Positions 16,760 to 25,549 of a stretch of 32,082 bases of DNA are shown here, piece by piece. The notes beneath the pieces are model-generated. The model made no database searches and was not told the DNA's origin. It was given only the letters and a program-made list of their open reading frames with translations. A program made the position numbers and the translations under genes. This stretch comes from a bacterium. GTDB lineage: Bacteria; SM23-31; JAUVVT01. Position 1 is the stretch's first letter. Every line of letters begins with the position of its first letter. The DNA is taken from NCBI GenBank assembly GCA_030616165.1, contig JAUWXV010000011.1:1-32082 (forward strand), read 5' to 3'.

Positions 16760-17410
16760 TTATTTCTTTATTTTATCCATAATCCAGTCACAGAGACCAT
16801 CAATTCCAGTCCCCTTAACAGCGGATGTTTCAAAAATTTTCAAATTAGGATTTATCTTCAAAGCATTGTTCTTAATTTCATCTACATTACATGAAAGATG
16901 TGGAAGAAGGTCAATCTTATTAATAATCATAACATCTGCTGAGTAAAACATCGGGGGATATTTAAGCGGCTTATCATCCCCTTCGGTAGTACTCATAATA
17001 ACAATCCTAACATCCTCTCCGAGGTCAAAATTTGAAGGACAAACAAGATTCCCGACATTTTCTATAAAAAGAACCTTGACATTATTCAGGTCAATCTTTT
17101 TTATCGCATTTTTTACCATTTTAGAATCAAGATGACAGGCGCCATTTGTTATAATCTGCACCGTCTGAATTTTATATTTATTAATCCGTTTTGCATCATT
17201 ATCAGTCTGAACATCACCTACTATTACTCCAATATCTACCCTCCCTTTCAATCTCTGAATAATCCTTTCAAGAATTGAGGTCTTTCCTGCCCCTGGAGAA
17301 CTCAATAGATTAAAAACATATATACCCTTTTGTTTTAAAGCCTTTCTGTTTTCCTCTGCAATTTCATCATTCCTCTTTAATACCTTTTTATCTAATTCAA
17401 TAATTTTCAT
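16760..17410 (-). CDS. hypB: Hydrogenase nickel-insertion GTPase HypB
   Basis: GTPase that, with HypA, inserts nickel into the hydrogenase large subunit. 216 residues. The P-loop is SSPGAGKTS (37-45); Cys92-His93 ('NGACHLDSKM') and the Cys of 'ENVGNLVCPSNFDLGED' are the conserved G-domain metal ligands; the guanine-specificity motif is INKIDLL. The His-rich nickel-storage stretch and N-terminal CCxxCG seen in E. coli-type HypB are missing, so this is the short form. The ATG directly follows the hypA TAG with no spacer and uses GGAGATAG, inside the end of hypA, as ribosome site. Confidence 0.97.
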   Translation of the reverse strand: MKIIELDKKVLKRNDEIAEENRKALKQKGIYVFNLLSSPGAGKTSILERIIQRLKGRVDIGVIVGDVQTDNDAKRINKYKIQTVQIITNGACHLDSKMVKNAIKKIDLNNVKVLFIENVGNLVCPSNFDLGEDVRIVIMSTTEGDDKPLKYPPMFYSADVMIINKIDLLPHLSCNVDEIKNNALKINPNLKIFETSAVKGTGIDGLCDWIMDKIKK

Positions 17411-17752
17411 CTATTCTATCTCCAATTTTTTTATCAAAAGTTCATCACCTGAAATCATATCGCAATCCGAGTTCTCGCATGAAGGGCAATTATATGAGTA
17501 ATCTTTAACTTCAAAAATATGACTGCATTTCTTACATTTCATTTTTAAAGGTATATCTATAATATCAAGTTTAGACCCTTCAAGCAAAGTTCCCTTTATA
17601 ATGGTTTCAAAGCAGAATTCAAGTGCAGAAGGAATAATTGCAGTAAGTTTCCCTACTTCAAGTTTTATGGAAATCACTCTCGATATGTCTCTCTTTTTTA
17701 CTTCTTCAGAAACAGCATCAAAAATATTTTTTGCAATACCAAATTCGTGCAT
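17411..17752 (-). CDS. hypA: Hydrogenase nickel-incorporation protein HypA
   Basis: Nickel metallochaperone that works with HypB. 113 residues, normal. It starts MHEFGIAKNI; the N-terminal amine and His2 bind nickel. The zinc site is formed by Cys73, Cys76, Cys89 and Cys92 (CKKC and CPSC). It is the first gene of the hypABFCDE order on the minus strand. There is no obvious SD before the ATG at 17752. The 94-base gap upstream contains TTCAGC/GCTGAA arms but no clear promoter, so the hyp genes may depend partly on readthrough from the preceding gene. Confidence 0.96.
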   Translation of the reverse strand: MHEFGIAKNIFDAVSEEVKKRDISRVISIKLEVGKLTAIIPSALEFCFETIIKGTLLEGSKLDIIDIPLKMKCKKCSHIFEVKDYSYNCPSCENSDCDMISGDELLIKKLEIE

Positions 17753-17846
17753 AATTCAAAGTTTATTTCAGCCCTGGCGCATCCAATATGCTGAATACGC
17801 AGATTTTTTAAAAAAGTTGATGATTTAAAAATTTACCAAGTCTTTG

Positions 17847-20150
17847 CTAATATATATAGTTTATATCATCATCGGTAATAAGCATAGTCCTGTTTTTAGT
17901 AACCATTTGACCCGAATTTATATCGGACACAGACAAACTTAATTGATACAGTCCCACTTCAGCATCCTTCATATTTATTGTGAGATACTGCTTTTCTGTG
18001 GGATTCATTCCACTGTATTTATAAGAAGTTGAAATCTCTTCTTTCTCGGCTCTCATCCCAAATAATCTCCCAATCCCGGAAAACAGCCTGACAATAGCAG
18101 ACCTCTTACTTTTATATTTCTCAATCTTATATTCAACCGTATAATTAGTTACTCCGGGGGCTGTGAGCCTTAAATTGTAAATTTCATAATACACATATAA
18201 TGGCTGATTAGTCTTATAATGTCTGACAGGATTTGGTGTAATCTCAAATCCTCGTGATGAAAACTCAGGAGTTGTTATAAAAGTATCTATTTTTGCAGCA
18301 AGTACAATATCGCTCAACTTCAGACTATCTGGCTCGAAAGATTCTACCAAAATCATTTCCCTGCTTATTCCTGTATTTTTTGAAGATTCATCCTGTATTT
18401 CAATCGCCAGTTGATATTTTCCCGGTTTTATTTCCAAATTATTCTGCTTTACAATGTGAAATATATTCGAAGTATCAGGAAAATTATCTGTACGAAATTC
18501 ATCAACAGATATTTCCCTTCTAACATCGTTCCAATCTTCATCAAATATAAAGAATCCTTTCTTTATCTTGGCGGAGAATCTTCCCCTATCGGGATTATAT
18601 TGAATATATTTCTGTGGAATACCGTAATAAATCTCAAGGTGGGTATTTCCATTTTCGCCCTTAAAAGATGCAGTGTAATAATTAAATGCAAACAACTCAC
18701 CGCCGTAGTTATGGTCGTAATTTTCAGGATATATCTTTTGCAAATCTTCTTCAACCTGCTGAAAGGAGATACTTGGAAACCTTGAGCCCCCTCTCCTCGA
18801 CGAGAGTCCAAATTCCCCGGTAGAATATGGATCGGAAAAAACAAATGTATACTTTGAATAATACCAGATAAGGGTAAAATTATAACCTGCTTTGGGTCCA
18901 CTGAAATCCAATTCAGGTCTGATTTTTATCTGTTTGTCCGGTTTTCCATAACGGATATATATTCGTCCACGGTCTGATTCCCAGCCTTCAATATCCATCT
19001 TTGGAACACTAAACTTAAGATTTGCATATGCCACTCTGCTGTAATGCTCGAGCATTCTCTCACTGAAATCAGTTAAATAGAGCGGGTCCTTGCTTCTCCA
19101 GTACTTATTGGCAAATCCTTCTTGTTCTATTCCGCTCAGAATCTGGTATTCTTCTTTCATATCATCAGGCAAAATATATTCAAGTGATTCAAAAACTATC
19201 CTTTCATCCTCATCCATCAATATTTTGGCAAGTCTGAACTCTTCAAACGCCTCTTCGCTCTTATTCGTTTCATGCAGTCCCAATCCTAAAAAAAGATGAG
19301 CATATTTATCATTCGGATTATTTTCAATAATTTTCTTCTGATGGTACATAAAAGAATCGAGGTCATTATTGTCGTAAGCAAGAATACTTAACTGAAAATT
19401 GGCACCACGGTGTTTGGGATTAATCTTGATTATTTTATCGAATGAAGAAACCGCACTCTCATAATCTTCACCAGCCCACTTGGCAAAACTAATCCCCATA
19501 CCGTTAGAAGAAATCCGATTTTCGATCAAACCTTTAAATCCTGATGATATTGAAGGAATACTTCCATCTAAACTAATTCCCGAAATAAAATCATATCCTA
19601 TAAATTTATCCTCTATTCCATATTCACTATAATACCTGATAAGATTATTATCATAAAATGGAGCCATTCCATAAGGACCGGGTGCAAACATATTATTATA
19701 CTTCTCAAAATACTTTATATAAATATTTCCTAAATTTGATAAAACTTCAGTATTTTTCGGGTATTTTTCTGCTAAAGATTCAAAGCATTTTTTTGCATTA
19801 TAAATAAATCCCCGTTTCAGGTATGTTTTTCCTAAATTTAGTCGATACTCAAAGTTCCCCGGGTCATCCCTTATTGCCCTTTTTAATTCCATCTCAGCCC
19901 TCGCTCTGCTTATCACACTTTCCTGATTCATATATATTTCTGCAAGTTTATTACGAGCATCAGAAAAATTTTTATCCAACTTAATCGATTTCTTTAATAC
20001 TTCAATCGCCTTTTTAGTCTCTCCTTTACTATAATATTCTATCCCTTTATTATAATACTCAAGTGCCGTTTTATTTTTCGAATTCTGTGAAAAAACAGAA
20101 ATCGAAAAACAAAAAATGAAAATGACAAAAAGTATTAAATAATTTTTCAT
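17847..20150 (-). CDS. Secreted TPR and GWxTD-domain protein
   Basis: 767 residues from the ATG at 20150; a TTG two codons upstream (20156) is the alternative start. A signal peptide covers about residues 1-22 (hydrophobic, ending near 'SVFSQ'). TPR repeats follow (for example 'YYNKGIEYYSKGETKKAIEV' and 'EYRLNLGKTYLKRGFIYNAK'). The central GWxTD region has 'DIEGWESDRGRIYIRYGKPD' (about residues 390-410) and is followed by beta-rich sequence of the kind that accompanies this domain in Bacteroidetes and related groups. Function is not established for the family; an envelope or secretion-related role is only a guess. A strong promoter lies upstream (20188-20216). The motif here is GWESD rather than GWxTD exactly. 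Confidence 0.87.
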   Translation of the reverse strand: MKNYLILFVIFIFCFSISVFSQNSKNKTALEYYNKGIEYYSKGETKKAIEVLKKSIKLDKNFSDARNKLAEIYMNQESVISRARAEMELKRAIRDDPGNFEYRLNLGKTYLKRGFIYNAKKCFESLAEKYPKNTEVLSNLGNIYIKYFEKYNNMFAPGPYGMAPFYDNNLIRYYSEYGIEDKFIGYDFISGISLDGSIPSISSGFKGLIENRISSNGMGISFAKWAGEDYESAVSSFDKIIKINPKHRGANFQLSILAYDNNDLDSFMYHQKKIIENNPNDKYAHLFLGLGLHETNKSEEAFEEFRLAKILMDEDERIVFESLEYILPDDMKEEYQILSGIEQEGFANKYWRSKDPLYLTDFSERMLEHYSRVAYANLKFSVPKMDIEGWESDRGRIYIRYGKPDKQIKIRPELDFSGPKAGYNFTLIWYYSKYTFVFSDPYSTGEFGLSSRRGGSRFPSISFQQVEEDLQKIYPENYDHNYGGELFAFNYYTASFKGENGNTHLEIYYGIPQKYIQYNPDRGRFSAKIKKGFFIFDEDWNDVRREISVDEFRTDNFPDTSNIFHIVKQNNLEIKPGKYQLAIEIQDESSKNTGISREMILVESFEPDSLKLSDIVLAAKIDTFITTPEFSSRGFEITPNPVRHYKTNQPLYVYYEIYNLRLTAPGVTNYTVEYKIEKYKSKRSAIVRLFSGIGRLFGMRAEKEEISTSYKYSGMNPTEKQYLTINMKDAEVGLYQLSLSVSDINSGQMVTKNRTMLITDDDINYIY

Positions 20151-20156
20151 ACTCAA

Positions 20157-20513
20157 TGACTCTTTTTATAAAATACTTTATCAATGAATAATAATAAATT
20201 TATATATAATTGTCAACAATTTCATTTTCCAATAGTTAATACTGAATAATGAAAAATAGTTATTAAATATAATTTTCTTATTCAAAAGAGAGGGGGTAGT
20301 GGAACTAAAATGTAAGATTTAAAAAAAATAATATTTGCCAATCCTGGATGGATTTATAATAATTGATAAATATAATATAAATAAACAATTAGAATCCAAC
20401 CTTGGTATCTTAGTATAATGTGGGGAAAATAAGACCATGAAGAAACTAAAAATATTCAGGATTTTGAAAAAAACTGCACTTTATTTAATATAATCCTTAA
20501 AATAAGAGAAAAA
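20157..20513. other. 357-base gap between fliD and the GWxTD gene
   Basis: It contains the promoter of the GWxTD gene (20188-20216); the rest is AT-rich. No clear terminator follows fliD. On the plus strand a TATAAT (20415-20420) precedes an 18-codon reading frame at 20437-20493, which I do not regard as established. Confidence 0.5.
20188..20216 (-). promoter_or_regulatory. Sigma70-type promoter of the GWxTD gene
   Basis: On the minus strand TTGACA (20211-20216, perfect -35), a 17-base spacer and TATTAT (20188-20193, five of six) lie about 40 bases before the ATG. Spacing and match quality make this one of the best promoter candidates in the window. Confidence 0.7.
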
Positions 20514-21995
20514 CTATCCTAACAGGTTGAGATTATTTTCACCTGAATCATATCCAAATTCATAAATGTTTCCCGGACCGAACTTCCTGAGCAATGCCCT
20601 CTGAGAAGTGAGTGCGGAGAGGGTCTTTTGAAGTTCTGCAAACTTTCTTCGCAAATTAGTCTCTTTCATTCTGAGCCTGGTCTCCATAGAAGACTCTCTT
20701 TTTTTTATGTTCCTGATTTTTAAATTCGATGCAGACCTCGCATCATCAATTGTTCCGCCAACAGTAACGAAACCCTCGAGTTCATCCTCAATCCTTACTG
20801 CAATTCCCTGAGCAGAATCAAATAGGTCTGTAATAGCAGATGTACCCTCTTCTAACGCCTCGCTGAATTCATCCTCGTCTTCAAGAGAAAGCAGACCACT
20901 GCGGTCAATAGAAATACCTATCTCGGTTAGATTTGCCGGATTACCGGATTCTACTGTCGATACATTGCCAGAAACTATTGTCCTTAAATTTATCTTTAAT
21001 TGCCTGATAGTAAAATCACCGGTAAAAATCCCCCTCTTATATGTAGTTGGATTTACCGATGTATTTTCATTTAGATACTTAATCACATCATTATAATCCT
21101 TAATGAATGCCTGAATCTGCTCCTTAACAGTTTCTTCATCCTGAGTAATCACAAGGGTTTCTGGCTGGTCATCTTCACTTTGTGCCTTTTTAAGTGTTAG
21201 AGTCACTCCTGTAAGAACGTCTGTTATTTCATTAGAATTAGATTCTATCTGTATCCCGCTTAATGTAAAAATAGCATTCAGATTGGAAATATCGCTCTCA
21301 ATATATCCTCCGGAAGTGCCTTCCGCTGATTTTCTTGTCCCGTACCCATTTACCATACCTATATCTTTTAAGAACTTTCCCCCATTAAGGTCTTTTATTT
21401 CTATAGCATTAGAACTTCCTGTCTCATCACTGACTATTGTGAGCCGTTTTGTCGTTGATGTATCAGAAATTACATTCGCACTCACACTGGCTTCAGAGTT
21501 ATTAATAGCGTTCTTTATTTTTGTTAAAACTTCGGAATTAGTATCCGCTGCATCTACTTCAACTGAAATGGTTACAGCCGATTCCGAGCCAACCGTTATT
21601 GAAAAACTTACAGTCCCACCTGAACCTGCAATATCGGTTCCGGAAGATGTTATGCGGTCTGAAACAACTGTATCATTTTTCGCAATCTGGGACACAAATA
21701 AGGTGTTCACTCCAAGGGTTGCTGTGTAATCTGCCTGTGCGGTAAATATTGTGGTGTTGCTGGACTCTGCGGATTTTGCTCCTAATTCTTTTTCTGCGCC
21801 GATTTCAGTGAAACTCTTTACTCGGTCATAGAGGGTTTTTAATTTGGTTTTGAGGTCTGTTAGAGAGGTTATTCTTTTACTAATATCTTCTCTTTTGGAC
21901 TCCATCTTTTTAACCGGAGCCCGCTCAATCTCCATAAATCGATTAACAAGAACATCTATACTTGGCTGATTTGTAATTGAACTAATATAAGCCAT
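20514..21995 (-). CDS. fliD: Flagellar filament cap protein FliD (hook-associated protein 2)
   Basis: FliD caps the growing flagellar filament and guides flagellin folding. 493 residues. The N-terminal FliD_N region reads 'ISSITNQPSIDVLVNRFMEI' and 'KRITSLTDLKTKLKTLYDRV' (coiled coil about 30-65). The middle is Ser/Thr-rich and beta-like. The C-terminal FliD_C region has 'EQIQAFIKDYNDVIKYLNEN', 'TEIGISIDRSGLLSLEDEDE' and a terminal coiled coil with 'METRLRMKETNLRRKFAELQ', all typical. There is no signal peptide, as expected for export through the flagellar apparatus. No other flagellar gene (fliS, flagellin) is nearby. SD GGGAGG precedes the ATG and a promoter lies at 22039-22067. Confidence 0.93.
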   Translation of the reverse strand: MAYISSITNQPSIDVLVNRFMEIERAPVKKMESKREDISKRITSLTDLKTKLKTLYDRVKSFTEIGAEKELGAKSAESSNTTIFTAQADYTATLGVNTLFVSQIAKNDTVVSDRITSSGTDIAGSGGTVSFSITVGSESAVTISVEVDAADTNSEVLTKIKNAINNSEASVSANVISDTSTTKRLTIVSDETGSSNAIEIKDLNGGKFLKDIGMVNGYGTRKSAEGTSGGYIESDISNLNAIFTLSGIQIESNSNEITDVLTGVTLTLKKAQSEDDQPETLVITQDEETVKEQIQAFIKDYNDVIKYLNENTSVNPTTYKRGIFTGDFTIRQLKINLRTIVSGNVSTVESGNPANLTEIGISIDRSGLLSLEDEDEFSEALEEGTSAITDLFDSAQGIAVRIEDELEGFVTVGGTIDDARSASNLKIRNIKKRESSMETRLRMKETNLRRKFAELQKTLSALTSQRALLRKFGPGNIYEFGYDSGENNLNLLG

Positions 21996-22038
21996 TTTCT
22001 ACCTCCCGGAAAATCAGCCAAAGTAGTGCCCTATAATT

Positions 22039-22067
22039 AGTCTAATAAATATATTACAAAATGTCAA
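22039..22067 (-). promoter_or_regulatory. Sigma70-type promoter of fliD
   Basis: On the minus strand TTGACA (22062-22067), 17 bases, then TAGACT (22039-22044, four of six). The ATG of fliD is 44 bases further on, with GGGAGG at the right distance. A flagellar sigma28 site (TAAA-N15-GCCGATAA) is not evident here, which is notable for a late flagellar gene. Confidence 0.6.
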
Positions 22068-22118
22068 TAAAATTCTTTAAATATTTGATTCTTCAGGAAT
22101 TTTGTTTGAAAAGAGTAG

Positions 22119-22183
22119 GGGCGAAGCATTTTTTTGTCTATGCTGTAAATTTTTCGAAAACTCTTTAGTCGAATGCTTCGCCC
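22119..22183. repeat. Inverted repeat, TGTAGGG family (copy 2), at the broken kinase start
   Basis: Arms GGGCGAAGCATT (22119-22130) and AATGCTTCGCCC (22172-22183) pair over 12 bp around a 41-base spacer. The left edge reads AGTAGGGGCGAA, like the other members. The right arm starts where similarity to the kinase gene ends (22186). Confidence 0.7.
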
Positions 22184-22186
22184 TGG

Positions 22187-22216
22187 TTGATAATGTGAAA
22201 TTGTTTCACCGAGCAT
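22187..22216 (-). pseudogene. Truncated start of a second Ser/Thr kinase gene
   Basis: Ten codons reading MLGETISHYQ, 26 of 30 bases identical to the start of the intact kinase gene (MIGETISHYK, beginning at 24899). A plausible ribosome site (GGTGG) lies upstream. After codon 10 the sequence is the palindrome arm instead of the expected 'ILEKIGEGG' glycine loop; the frame continues 40 unrelated codons to a TGA at 22064-22066. It is a remnant of a paralogous kinase lost by deletion or displaced by the repeat. Confidence 0.75.
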
Positions 22217-22226
22217 AAATCCACCC

Positions 22227-24899
22227 TCAGCGGTTGTTTCCAGTATTAAAGAGACTTTTAAGTTCCTCGAACCAATTTAAAACTACATTGATTTGACTTG
22301 TGGTCGATTCCTCTGCGGTCCCAGTCGTAACCATCAGGAACCGGTCGCCATCGGGATGAATATCGTATGCCGGAGTAACCGTACTAATAGAGTACTGTCC
22401 TTCGAATAGCTCCTTCGGCGTCCCCAATTTTAAAGTTGGCTCGCTCTGAAAAGAGACGGCCATCATCTTATCCCCGCTGCGGTAGAAAAGTTCCTGTCCA
22501 TCCGGCGCCCACATTGGTTCGGTACCGCCACCTGTCGAAACCTGCCACTCACGCCCCGGACCAGGATAGGGCTTTATATAGACTTCGAACTGACCCGATT
22601 TATCCGATATATAAGCCAGCCAGTTACCGTCGGGTGAAAACATCGGCGAGCGTTCATTAGCGGATGTATTGAGGAAAGGCGATTTGGTACTGTCCTGCAT
22701 ATTAAATACAGATATGTCTCTTTGGGTAGTCGGATTTATTTCATAGAAGGCTAATTTATTATCAGGCGACCATGAGTTGCCATATTGACCGAGTTCATCT
22801 GATAGAATAAGCTCCGCCTGCCCAATGCCGTCCGCCCGTTTCCAGTAAAGGTTGTAAATTCCGTCGCGGTTAGAAGCAAACGTCAGCCGTTCGCCGTTCG
22901 GAGTCCAGGACGGATATCCATTGTAGGATCCTTCAAAGGTAAATGGGGTTTGCGTCCCACGCTCTACATCATGAATCCAGATGTTTTGGTTACCCACTTC
23001 ATCAATGAAAAAAGCCACCCATCTTCCATCTGGCGAGATGCGGGGAAACTGGTATTGGCGCCGCTCAGCCGTCATAGGTTTGGTAATTCCCTTACGGTCT
23101 ACCCAGACCGGGGTCCGTCCGACCGTCCCCGCCTCTCCGCCGAGGCGATACACAAGCGAGCCGTTTATGGAAAAACTGAAATGCGCGGGACCACCACCTC
23201 CTACATAGACATTATTTAGAACCGTCATCTCACCGCCGGTTACCATAAGTTTTTCCAAATCGAACGGTACCGCGATGATTCTGCCCGCCCGCGTATAAAA
23301 GATATGTCCTGTCGGAGAATAACGTGCATCACTGCCTGATTTTATTAAGGTCTGCCGTTCGTTTGTCTCCAGGGAAAGCAGGGCAATACTTGAACTATCA
23401 ACAGTTCCTCTCCATATTGTGAAAAGAACTGCCTTAGAGCCCGGAAGCATCTCGGGCCAGCGATGGGCGAGTTCTCCTTGCTCTATCTCAGGTTTGGTCA
23501 ATTCTTCCGGAGTCCCCCCGAATGCCGCGATACGCATGAGACCCGAACCTGTCCTTCCAAAAATTATGGTGTTGTCGTCTCCCCAGCTACCACCCCGGTG
23601 AGTTTCTCTGACGTCATAGAGGGTAACAGGATTGCCGTCTGGAAGTAATAGTATTTTAAGCCACCTGTTATCGGCAAAAAAACCCACCCATCTATTATCG
23701 GGGGAGAAGAAAGGGTGGATGCCACCCTCAGTTCCTTCGAGTGGTGTGACATCAATTTTATCCATATCACGCAAATTGAGTTTTTGACCTTCGCCTGAAG
23801 TGGAGGAATAGACCAGGTGTTTGCCGTCTGGCGAGATTTTTAAACGATGACCAGCTCCAGAAGGAGCCCAATCTTCACCCGGAGAGAGGGGAATGTAAAC
23901 GCGCGTAACCGGCTGTGGCGGAAGTGTGGGCTGTGGCTTGAGATTCCAGATGATGAAACCAACCACAAATGCAGTGACGACCACCATCAGCGCAGAGACA
24001 CTCCACGGCACAGCACGGCGCCAGCGCGAAGGTTGTTGAGCAGCCTTTTCTGTAATCGTTGTAGTTAAAATTTTGGACGTATCAATCGACTTCAAATCAA
24101 TTGCTTTTAAATCCACCGGCACCTCGTCCACGTGCTGGTAACGAGCATCAGGCTCTTTCGCCATCGCCTTGGCAACAATCCCATCCAATGCTATCGGCAC
24201 ACCGGTCCGCAGGGCAGTGAGGGGTTCTGGGTCAACGTTCAGAATAGAATAAACCATTGCCGTCTCATATTCGCCTTTGAAAGGCAGCTGCCCGCTCACC
24301 ATCTCGTACAGTACAACACCCAGTGACCAGATGTCCGAGCGATGGTCCACGTGCTCACCACGAGATTGCTCAGGTGACATATATGCGATGGTGCCTAACG
24401 TTGTTCCTTCTTTTGTCAATCCCGTCCTGGCTGCCATCTTTGCCAGACCAAAGTCCATTATTTTCGCCTGGCCTTTCTCTGTCAGCATCACGTTGGCGCT
24501 CTTGATATCCCGGTGTGTGATGCCTTTTTCATGTGCTGCATTTAGACCATCTGCAACCTGACAGGCAATTTTGACGGCTTCTTTTATTTTCAGCGGACCT
24601 GAATTTATCTTCTCTTTAAGTGTCTGTCCATCGATATATTCCATCGCTATAAAGATTTCGCCTTCCACTTCATCGATTTCATAGATTGTGGCAATGTTCG
24701 GGTGGTTCAGGGATGCGGCTGCCTGTGCTTCACGAATAAAACGCGCTTTTTCTTCCTCGGTACCCAGGGCATTTGAGGGCAGAAATTTCAGTGCGACGAT
24801 GCGCTTAAGTTTGGTATCCTCGGCTTTATAAACAATGCCCATACCGCCTTCACCGATTTTTTCGAGAATTTTATAATGTGAAATAGTTTCACCTATCAT
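22227..24899 (-). CDS. Membrane Ser/Thr protein kinase with C-terminal PD40/TolB-like propeller
   Basis: 890 residues. The Hanks-type kinase domain (about 9-270) has the Gly loop GEGGMG (16-21), Lys38 in VALK, catalytic HRD (129-131), DFG (149-151) and 'GTIAYMSPEQSRGE', so it should be active. A transmembrane segment covers about 298-318 ('PWSVSALMVVVTAFVVGFII'). The outer part is a propeller of PD40-type blades: 'ISPDGKHLVYSS', 'FSPDNRWVGFFAD', 'ISPDGRWVAFFID', 'FSPDGNWLAYISDKSG' and 'WAPDGQELFYRSG'. The layout suggests an outside sensor relaying to cytoplasmic phosphorylation; ligand and targets are unknown. Base composition is clearly richer in G+C than its neighbours, suggesting transfer. 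SD GGAG precedes the ATG. Palindromes flank both sides, and a second kinase start lies just downstream. Confidence 0.95.
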   Translation of the reverse strand: MIGETISHYKILEKIGEGGMGIVYKAEDTKLKRIVALKFLPSNALGTEEEKARFIREAQAAASLNHPNIATIYEIDEVEGEIFIAMEYIDGQTLKEKINSGPLKIKEAVKIACQVADGLNAAHEKGITHRDIKSANVMLTEKGQAKIMDFGLAKMAARTGLTKEGTTLGTIAYMSPEQSRGEHVDHRSDIWSLGVVLYEMVSGQLPFKGEYETAMVYSILNVDPEPLTALRTGVPIALDGIVAKAMAKEPDARYQHVDEVPVDLKAIDLKSIDTSKILTTTITEKAAQQPSRWRRAVPWSVSALMVVVTAFVVGFIIWNLKPQPTLPPQPVTRVYIPLSPGEDWAPSGAGHRLKISPDGKHLVYSSTSGEGQKLNLRDMDKIDVTPLEGTEGGIHPFFSPDNRWVGFFADNRWLKILLLPDGNPVTLYDVRETHRGGSWGDDNTIIFGRTGSGLMRIAAFGGTPEELTKPEIEQGELAHRWPEMLPGSKAVLFTIWRGTVDSSSIALLSLETNERQTLIKSGSDARYSPTGHIFYTRAGRIIAVPFDLEKLMVTGGEMTVLNNVYVGGGGPAHFSFSINGSLVYRLGGEAGTVGRTPVWVDRKGITKPMTAERRQYQFPRISPDGRWVAFFIDEVGNQNIWIHDVERGTQTPFTFEGSYNGYPSWTPNGERLTFASNRDGIYNLYWKRADGIGQAELILSDELGQYGNSWSPDNKLAFYEINPTTQRDISVFNMQDSTKSPFLNTSANERSPMFSPDGNWLAYISDKSGQFEVYIKPYPGPGREWQVSTGGGTEPMWAPDGQELFYRSGDKMMAVSFQSEPTLKLGTPKELFEGQYSISTVTPAYDIHPDGDRFLMVTTGTAEESTTSQINVVLNWFEELKSLFNTGNNR

Positions 24900-24986
24900 G
24901 TATTATTTCTCCAATTTTTTGGATTTTATTCATCCAATTCACATTTTAATAGATTTTAAAATTTATTCATAAATTTTATTTTGTCG

Positions 24987-25006
24987 GGGCGAACGGCCGT
25001 TCGCCC
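24987..25006. repeat. Palindrome, TGTAGGG family (copy 3)
   Basis: Perfect 20-base palindrome GGGCGAACGGCCGTTCGCCC, edged by TGTCGG on the left and TTACA on the right, the degraded form of the TGTAGGG/CCCTACA edges of the family. It lies 88 bases upstream of the kinase ATG. Confidence 0.75.
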
Positions 25007-25055
25007 TTACATTTCTGATTATATGTTAATAATATTTACGCTATTAAATGGGTCT

Positions 25056-25084
25056 GTAGGGGGCGGTTCGCGAACCGCCCCTAC
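25056..25084. repeat. Palindrome, TGTAGGG family (copy 4)
   Basis: GTAGGGGGCGGTTCG followed at once by CGAACCGCCCCTAC: arms of 15 and 14 bases, with one unpaired G. Both family edges (GTAGGG and CCCTAC) are intact. The core differs from copy 3 although only 49 bases separate them. Confidence 0.75.
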
Positions 25085-25549
25085 GCCGCTCAATAGAAAA
25101 ATAATTATTCATCATGAAATGCTGTCGATATGGAAGGAGGAACAACCAGACTCGAAGGAGCAGCCTTTTAATTGTTTTAAACATCACTTCAGGCTTAACA
25201 AGAGATAGGAATCAATTTTTTTATAAACCTGTATGCATTCTTAAATAGTTTTTACAAGCAGCCTTTAGAAAATAAAATTTATTTAAAATATATTAAGAAT
25301 ATCTTATATAAGCAATTTAAAAATTTAATTTTCTTCATTTTAATCAAAAAATCCGGATAACTATCTTATTTGCTGATTAATCAAAAATTAATACTAAATT
25401 TTATTTATGTCAAGGTTAAAGATATTTTGTCTTAACTGTATTATTTTTCTTGATTTTCATAAATACAATTGATAAATTCAAAGAAATTTTCTTATTAATA
25501 AATAGTTTTTGTCAGTAAGGTTTATGAACTAAACATAAATACTTGATTT

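Larger units (their letters stand above)
24900..25549. other. 650-base gap between divergent kinase and DAACS genes
   Basis: It holds two GC-rich palindromes (24987-25006, 25056-25084). After those, 25085-25549 is AT-rich. A purine-rich patch with two similar blocks (GAAGGAGGAACAACC and GAAGGAGCAGCC, about 25133-25166) has no gene attached. Promoters for both divergent genes should be here, but none stands out. Confidence 0.5.

Noticed and set aside
17760-17830. TTCAGC/GCTGAA arms upstream of hypA as a regulatory hairpin
   Set aside because: Only about 6 bp of pairing around a long loop; not distinguishable from chance.
20437-20493. Plus-strand 18-codon basic peptide with an upstream TATAAT and GGGGA
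   Set aside because: No matching -35 and very short; AT-rich sequence yields TATAAT by chance.
21283-21729. 148-codon plus-strand frame inside fliD
   Set aside because: Antisense shadow of a well-supported gene, without a ribosome site.
25133-25166. Purine-rich patch GGAAGGAGGAACAACC as a ribosome site or gene remnant
   Set aside because: No start codon with a sustained frame follows at suitable distance.
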